Source: Tritonibacter mobilis (lineage in GTDB: Bacteria; Pseudomonadota; Alphaproteobacteria; Rhodobacterales; Rhodobacteraceae). Taken from it: DNA of 64,000 nucleotides. Location: contig NZ_LNWY01000010.1 in NCBI RefSeq assembly GCF_001681715.1, forward strand, positions 1-64,000, given 5' to 3'. The notes under the pieces were generated by a model. That model saw only the letters and a list, made by a program, of their open reading frames with translations, searched no databases and was not told where the DNA came from. Shown one piece after another: positions 60,781-64,000 of this stretch (positions are counted from its first letter, which is position 1; each line of letters begins with the position of its first letter). A program made the translations under genes and the position numbers.

Positions 60781-63700
60781 TCAGGCGGCTTGTTCTGACG
60801 TCATGGTGGCTTCCTGCCCCACGATCCGGGCCAGAATGCTTCCCGTGTCGATCCCGTCCCCATGCGGCAGGAACACCCGCAACTGGAAGGCGATGATCTC
60901 GGTGAAGCAGCCGAGGGCCTTGAGGCCGTCGATCATGCCCTTGTCCGCGCCGCCAAGCTCGAGGCGCATCTCGCCTGCGACACGGCGACGGGTCAGAGTC
61001 AGACCCCGGCCGAGATCGAGTGGCGCGGTGGTGCCAAGGACGGCGGTAAGCATCTCTTGCGGTGTTTGCGGATTGGAGACGAGGAAGCGGGCGCGCAACG
61101 CTGCCGCCCCTTCCTCGCTCAGCGTGCGCCCGATCATGGCGGTCGCCCCGTCGGGCGTGACCCGGTAGATCCGCTCATTGGTGGTCGGAATGTCCTTCCA
61201 GATCGGCAGCAGCAGCCCGGTCAACAGGTAGAGCTTGGTCGTGGTGGTTTTTGGCAGGGACGCAGCCTCGGCATCCCAACGCCGTGCGAACTCGGGCCTG
61301 CCGATCTCTTCCCAGGCCGAGGACTCGAACCGCGTCTCTTCGAGATAGCTCGACCCGTTTGGCCTCACCGCCTTGCGCATCAGCGTGACGATGTCCTCGT
61401 CATACATCTGCATGGGCCGCGCCGAGATGAGCGCCGCGCGACCGGAGGCGCGATTAACCATCGCCAGCTTGTCGGGATTGTGCGAGAGGGCGTCACCCGC
61501 CGACAGCACATGGACCGGGTCGGTCACCTCGAGCCCGATGATCCGCGTCACGGCGCCGGATTTCGGGCAGGTCCAGAGGTCTTCGGTGGAAACCTGTTCG
61601 ATCCTTTCGCCGCGCAGGGTTTCCACGCCGAGATCGAGCGTGCCCGCCGCGCGCGCCCGCTCAGACTGATCAGCGATCCGGCGCATGAACTCGGCAAAGA
61701 GCGCGTTCTGCATGTGGATGGGCAGCGCCAGCACCCGGTTCAGAAACCGCTGGATCGGGGGAAGCTCTTCGAGCAGCACACCGTCTTTGTCGATCAGCCG
61801 CAGCGCGGTCCAGTCGGTGAAGCTCTCATAGCTCATCGCCTCGGCGCGCCCGGCGGCGAGATCGGCGAAATATCCCCGCAAAGCCGCCCGCGCAATCGGG
61901 CTTTCGAGATTGTCCTCCTCGCGGAACATGCCCTGCGAGCCGGTCTCGCGCTGGCCCTTGGTGAGCGCCCCCAGCTGGTCGAGGCGTTTGGCAATCGTCG
62001 AGGTGAAGCGCTTCTCGCCATGCACATCGGAGGTGCAAACCCGAAAGAAGGGCGCGCTGACCTGGGCCGAGCGATGCGTGCGGCCCAGTCCCTGGATGGC
62101 CGCATCGGCGCGCCAGCCGGGCTCTAGCAGATAATGCCGCCGCCGCTTCTGGTTCTTGGCCGTTTGCGCCGCGTGATAGGATCGGCCCGTGCCGCCTGCA
62201 TCCGAGAAGATCAGGATATCCTTTTCGCCGTCCATAAAGGCTTGGGTCTCGGAGGTATTGCTGCTTGCGCTACGCTTTTCGATGAAGAGATGACCGTCCT
62301 CAGCCTTGAGGGGCCGGATAGATCGCCCAGTGACCTCGGCGACAGCCTCGTCACCAAAGGCCCAGAGGATCTGATCGAGCGCCGAGGGGATCGGCGCCAG
62401 CGTCATCAACTCCATCATGGCCGCGTCACGCAGAGCGAGCGCCTCGCGCGAGACGACCAGCGCGCCAGTTTCATCGCGCAACGGCTCGGGCACCATATTG
62501 CCGTCGATCTCGACCAGCTTTTGCGCATGAATCGGAAAGGCCTGTTCGAGGTAGCCGAGAACATAGTCGCGCGGCGTCAAGGCCCCCTCGACGAGTTCAT
62601 CCTCCGGGTCCATCGCCTCAAGCCGACGCTTCAGCAGGCTCTCGCCTGTCGAGACAACCTGGATGACGCAAGCATTGCCTGCCGCCAAATCTTCCTTGAT
62701 GGCGTGGATGATGCTTGGAGCCTTCATGCCCATCAGGAGATGGTTGAAGAAGCGCTGTTTCGTGCTCTCGAAGCGGGACTTGGCCGAGGCGCGAGCAGCC
62801 GAGGCATTGGTCTCGCCAGAGGCGTCGTTGACGCCGGTCGCCGTCAGCGCGGCTTCGAGATTGTGGTGGATCGTCCGAAACGCACCCGCATAGGCGTCGT
62901 AGATCTCGATCTGGGCCGGGGTGAGCGCGTGTTCGAGCACGTCATATTCTACGCCATCGAAGCTGAGGGCGCGGGCCGTGTAGAGGCCGAGCGTCTTGAG
63001 ATCACGCGCGACCACCTCCATGGCGGCGACACCGCCTGCTTCCATCGCCGAGACGAAACTCTCGCGGCTCGGGAAGGGGTATTCGGGGCCTTGCCCCCAG
63101 AGACCGAGACGCGCGGCATAGGCGAGGTTGTGCACGCTCGTGGCACCCGTGGCCGAGATGTAGAAGACGCGAGCGCGGGGTGCTGCCAGTTGCAGCCGGA
63201 GGCCCGCAAGGCCCTGTTGGGAGGGTTTGACCCCCCTGCCCTGCTCTGACCCGGCCGCGTTCTGCATGGCATGGGCCTCATCAAAGGCCAGCACGCCGTC
63301 AAAGTCTTCACCCATCCAGGCGAGGATCTGGCTCAGTCGCGTGGTGCCGCATTTGCCCGCGGACCGCAGCGTGGCGTAGGTGACGAAGAGGATACCGTCG
63401 CCCATCGGGACGGGCTGGTCCGGTTTCCATTTGGAAAGCGGCTGGATGTCGGCAGGCGAGCCGCCGAGATCGGTCCAGTCGCGGATCGCGTCCTCGATAA
63501 GCGTGGCGGATTTGGAGACCCAGATCGCCTTCCTGCGCCCGGCCAGCCAGTTGACAAGGATGAGCCCCGCGCATTCGCGCCCCTTGCCGCAACCGGTGCC
63601 GTCGCCGAGGAAATAGCCAAGGCGATAGGCCCGTGCATCCGGGTCATCATCGGCGCGCGTCAGCTTGGTCTGGTCGTCATCGATGGTGAACCGACCGGGC

Positions 63701-64000
63701 AGGTCGCGCCCATGGGCATCATGCGCCATGATGATGGTCTCGAGCTGTGCCTCGGAAAGATCTCCCTCCTCGATCAACCGTGCGGGCAGGCGCAAGGCAT
63801 CACTGCCCGTGTTTGAGGGCATGGGCGGGGCAACCGAGGCCATGGCGATGCTTTCAACGAGCGGGGTGGGATGTTCCTGCGCACCCGCGATCTCGATCCG
63901 CTGCGGACGGTAGCGCGCATAGATGTCCGAGACCGGCGTGTTGTCGCGAGGGGTCTCAAAGCTTGTGAAGCTGAGCGGACGGACGGCATTGGCCCGGGGT
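60781..64000 (-). CDS. Strawberry-notch-like NTPase/helicase, 5' end outside window
   Basis: The frame is open from base 64000 down to the stop at 60781, giving at least 1070 residues. The visible N-terminal part has IYARYRPQRIEIAGAQEHPTPLVESIAMASVAPP, the helicase core GYFLGDGTGCGKGRECAG (motif I), LAFDEAHAMQNA (motif II), YISATGA (motif III), and the C-terminal half has VHGEKRFTSTIAKRLDQLGALTKGQRE and ASLPKTTTTKLYLLTGLLLPIWK. This matches the strawberry-notch family, often fused to an N-terminal methyltransferase on Rhodobacterales plasmids; that part would lie outside. Role in element DNA metabolism is likely but not established. The in-frame ATG at 63843 is internal. Confidence 0.88.
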   Translation of the reverse strand, partial: PRANAVRPLSFTSFETPRDNTPVSDIYARYRPQRIEIAGAQEHPTPLVESIAMASVAPPMPSNTGSDALRLPARLIEEGDLSEAQLETIIMAHDAHGRDLPGRFTIDDDQTKLTRADDDPDARAYRLGYFLGDGTGCGKGRECAGLILVNWLAGRRKAIWVSKSATLIEDAIRDWTDLGGSPADIQPLSKWKPDQPVPMGDGILFVTYATLRSAGKCGTTRLSQILAWMGEDFDGVLAFDEAHAMQNAAGSEQGRGVKPSQQGLAGLRLQLAAPRARVFYISATGATSVHNLAYAARLGLWGQGPEYPFPSRESFVSAMEAGGVAAMEVVARDLKTLGLYTARALSFDGVEYDVLEHALTPAQIEIYDAYAGAFRTIHHNLEAALTATGVNDASGETNASAARASAKSRFESTKQRFFNHLLMGMKAPSIIHAIKEDLAAGNACVIQVVSTGESLLKRRLEAMDPEDELVEGALTPRDYVLGYLEQAFPIHAQKLVEIDGNMVPEPLRDETGALVVSREALALRDAAMMELMTLAPIPSALDQILWAFGDEAVAEVTGRSIRPLKAEDGHLFIEKRSASSNTSETQAFMDGEKDILIFSDAGGTGRSYHAAQTAKNQKRRRHYLLEPGWRADAAIQGLGRTHRSAQVSAPFFRVCTSDVHGEKRFTSTIAKRLDQLGALTKGQRETGSQGMFREEDNLESPIARAALRGYFADLAAGRAEAMSYESFTDWTALRLIDKDGVLLEELPPIQRFLNRVLALPIHMQNALFAEFMRRIADQSERARAAGTLDLGVETLRGERIEQVSTEDLWTCPKSGAVTRIIGLEVTDPVHVLSAGDALSHNPDKLAMVNRASGRAALISARPMQMYDEDIVTLMRKAVRPNGSSYLEETRFESSAWEEIGRPEFARRWDAEAASLPKTTTTKLYLLTGLLLPIWKDIPTTNERIYRVTPDGATAMIGRTLSEEGAAALRARFLVSNPQTPQEMLTAVLGTTAPLDLGRGLTLTRRRVAGEMRLELGGADKGMIDGLKALGCFTEIIAFQLRVFLPHGDGIDTGSILARIVGQEATMTSEQAA

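Overview
The window reads as accessory DNA of an alphaproteobacterium, most likely a member of the Rhodobacterales (inference). The grounds are high GC with typical codon use, an FnrL-type box, the copper/DUF2933/DUF3141 gene set, and a VirB/VirD4 conjugation region of the style common on Rhodobacterales plasmids and integrative elements. No rRNA, tRNA, CRISPR array, insertion sequence, integrase or replication gene was seen, so plasmid versus integrated element cannot be decided from here.

Region 1 (1-10.4 kb) is a copper-handling island. It holds the tail of a CusF-type Cu/Ag-binding protein, DsbB, the periplasmic copper oxidase CopA with the outer-membrane protein CopB, a CusF-like chaperone, a transmembrane ABC protein without its ATPase domain, a PCu(A)C-like protein, two c-type cytochromes, and an ECF sigma factor with a cysteine-rich tail of the metal-sensing CorE kind.

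Region 2 (10.6-26.1 kb) mixes envelope and lipid genes with more copper genes. It has cyclopropane fatty acid synthase, an EamA exporter, DUF5676, DUF3141, two DUF2933 proteins, a frameshifted FabI-like reductase, a CBS-BON protein, an EF-hand/Met-rich periplasmic protein, a Cu+-exporting P1B ATPase, an ICMT-like methyltransferase, an APC permease, NhaA and a two-helix ion channel. A perfect FNR-type box precedes one small exported protein.

Region 3 (26.3-51.8 kb) is a conjugation module: a TrbM-like protein, virB1-B2-B3-B4-lipoprotein-transglycosylase-B5-B8-B9-B10-B11-DUF4177-hypothetical-B6 on the plus strand, then VirD4/TraG, relaxase and MobC on the minus strand, and an inverted-repeat-rich candidate oriT. 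Three related AT-rich sites (26281, 28360, 49675) sit in front of the transfer transcription units and may be a shared operator. Between virB6 and virD4 lies an AT-richer two-reverse-transcriptase cassette that looks like the DRT3 anti-phage system. Just downstream, 44461-44584 has a (CA)5 tract inside a structured stretch, which I propose as the DRT3 non-coding RNA.

Region 4 (52.6-58.1 kb) is a second cargo block: DUF2188, a multiubiquitin-type ubiquitin-like protein, a DUF6791-ThiF E1-like enzyme and DUF6527 on the minus strand, divergent from an XRE regulator plus ImmA/IrrE protease pair, followed by a HipBA-type toxin-antitoxin pair. Region 5 (58.5-64 kb) returns to element backbone: tandem DUF736, small conserved proteins, DUF6915, DUF6878 and a large strawberry-notch-like helicase that runs off the window.
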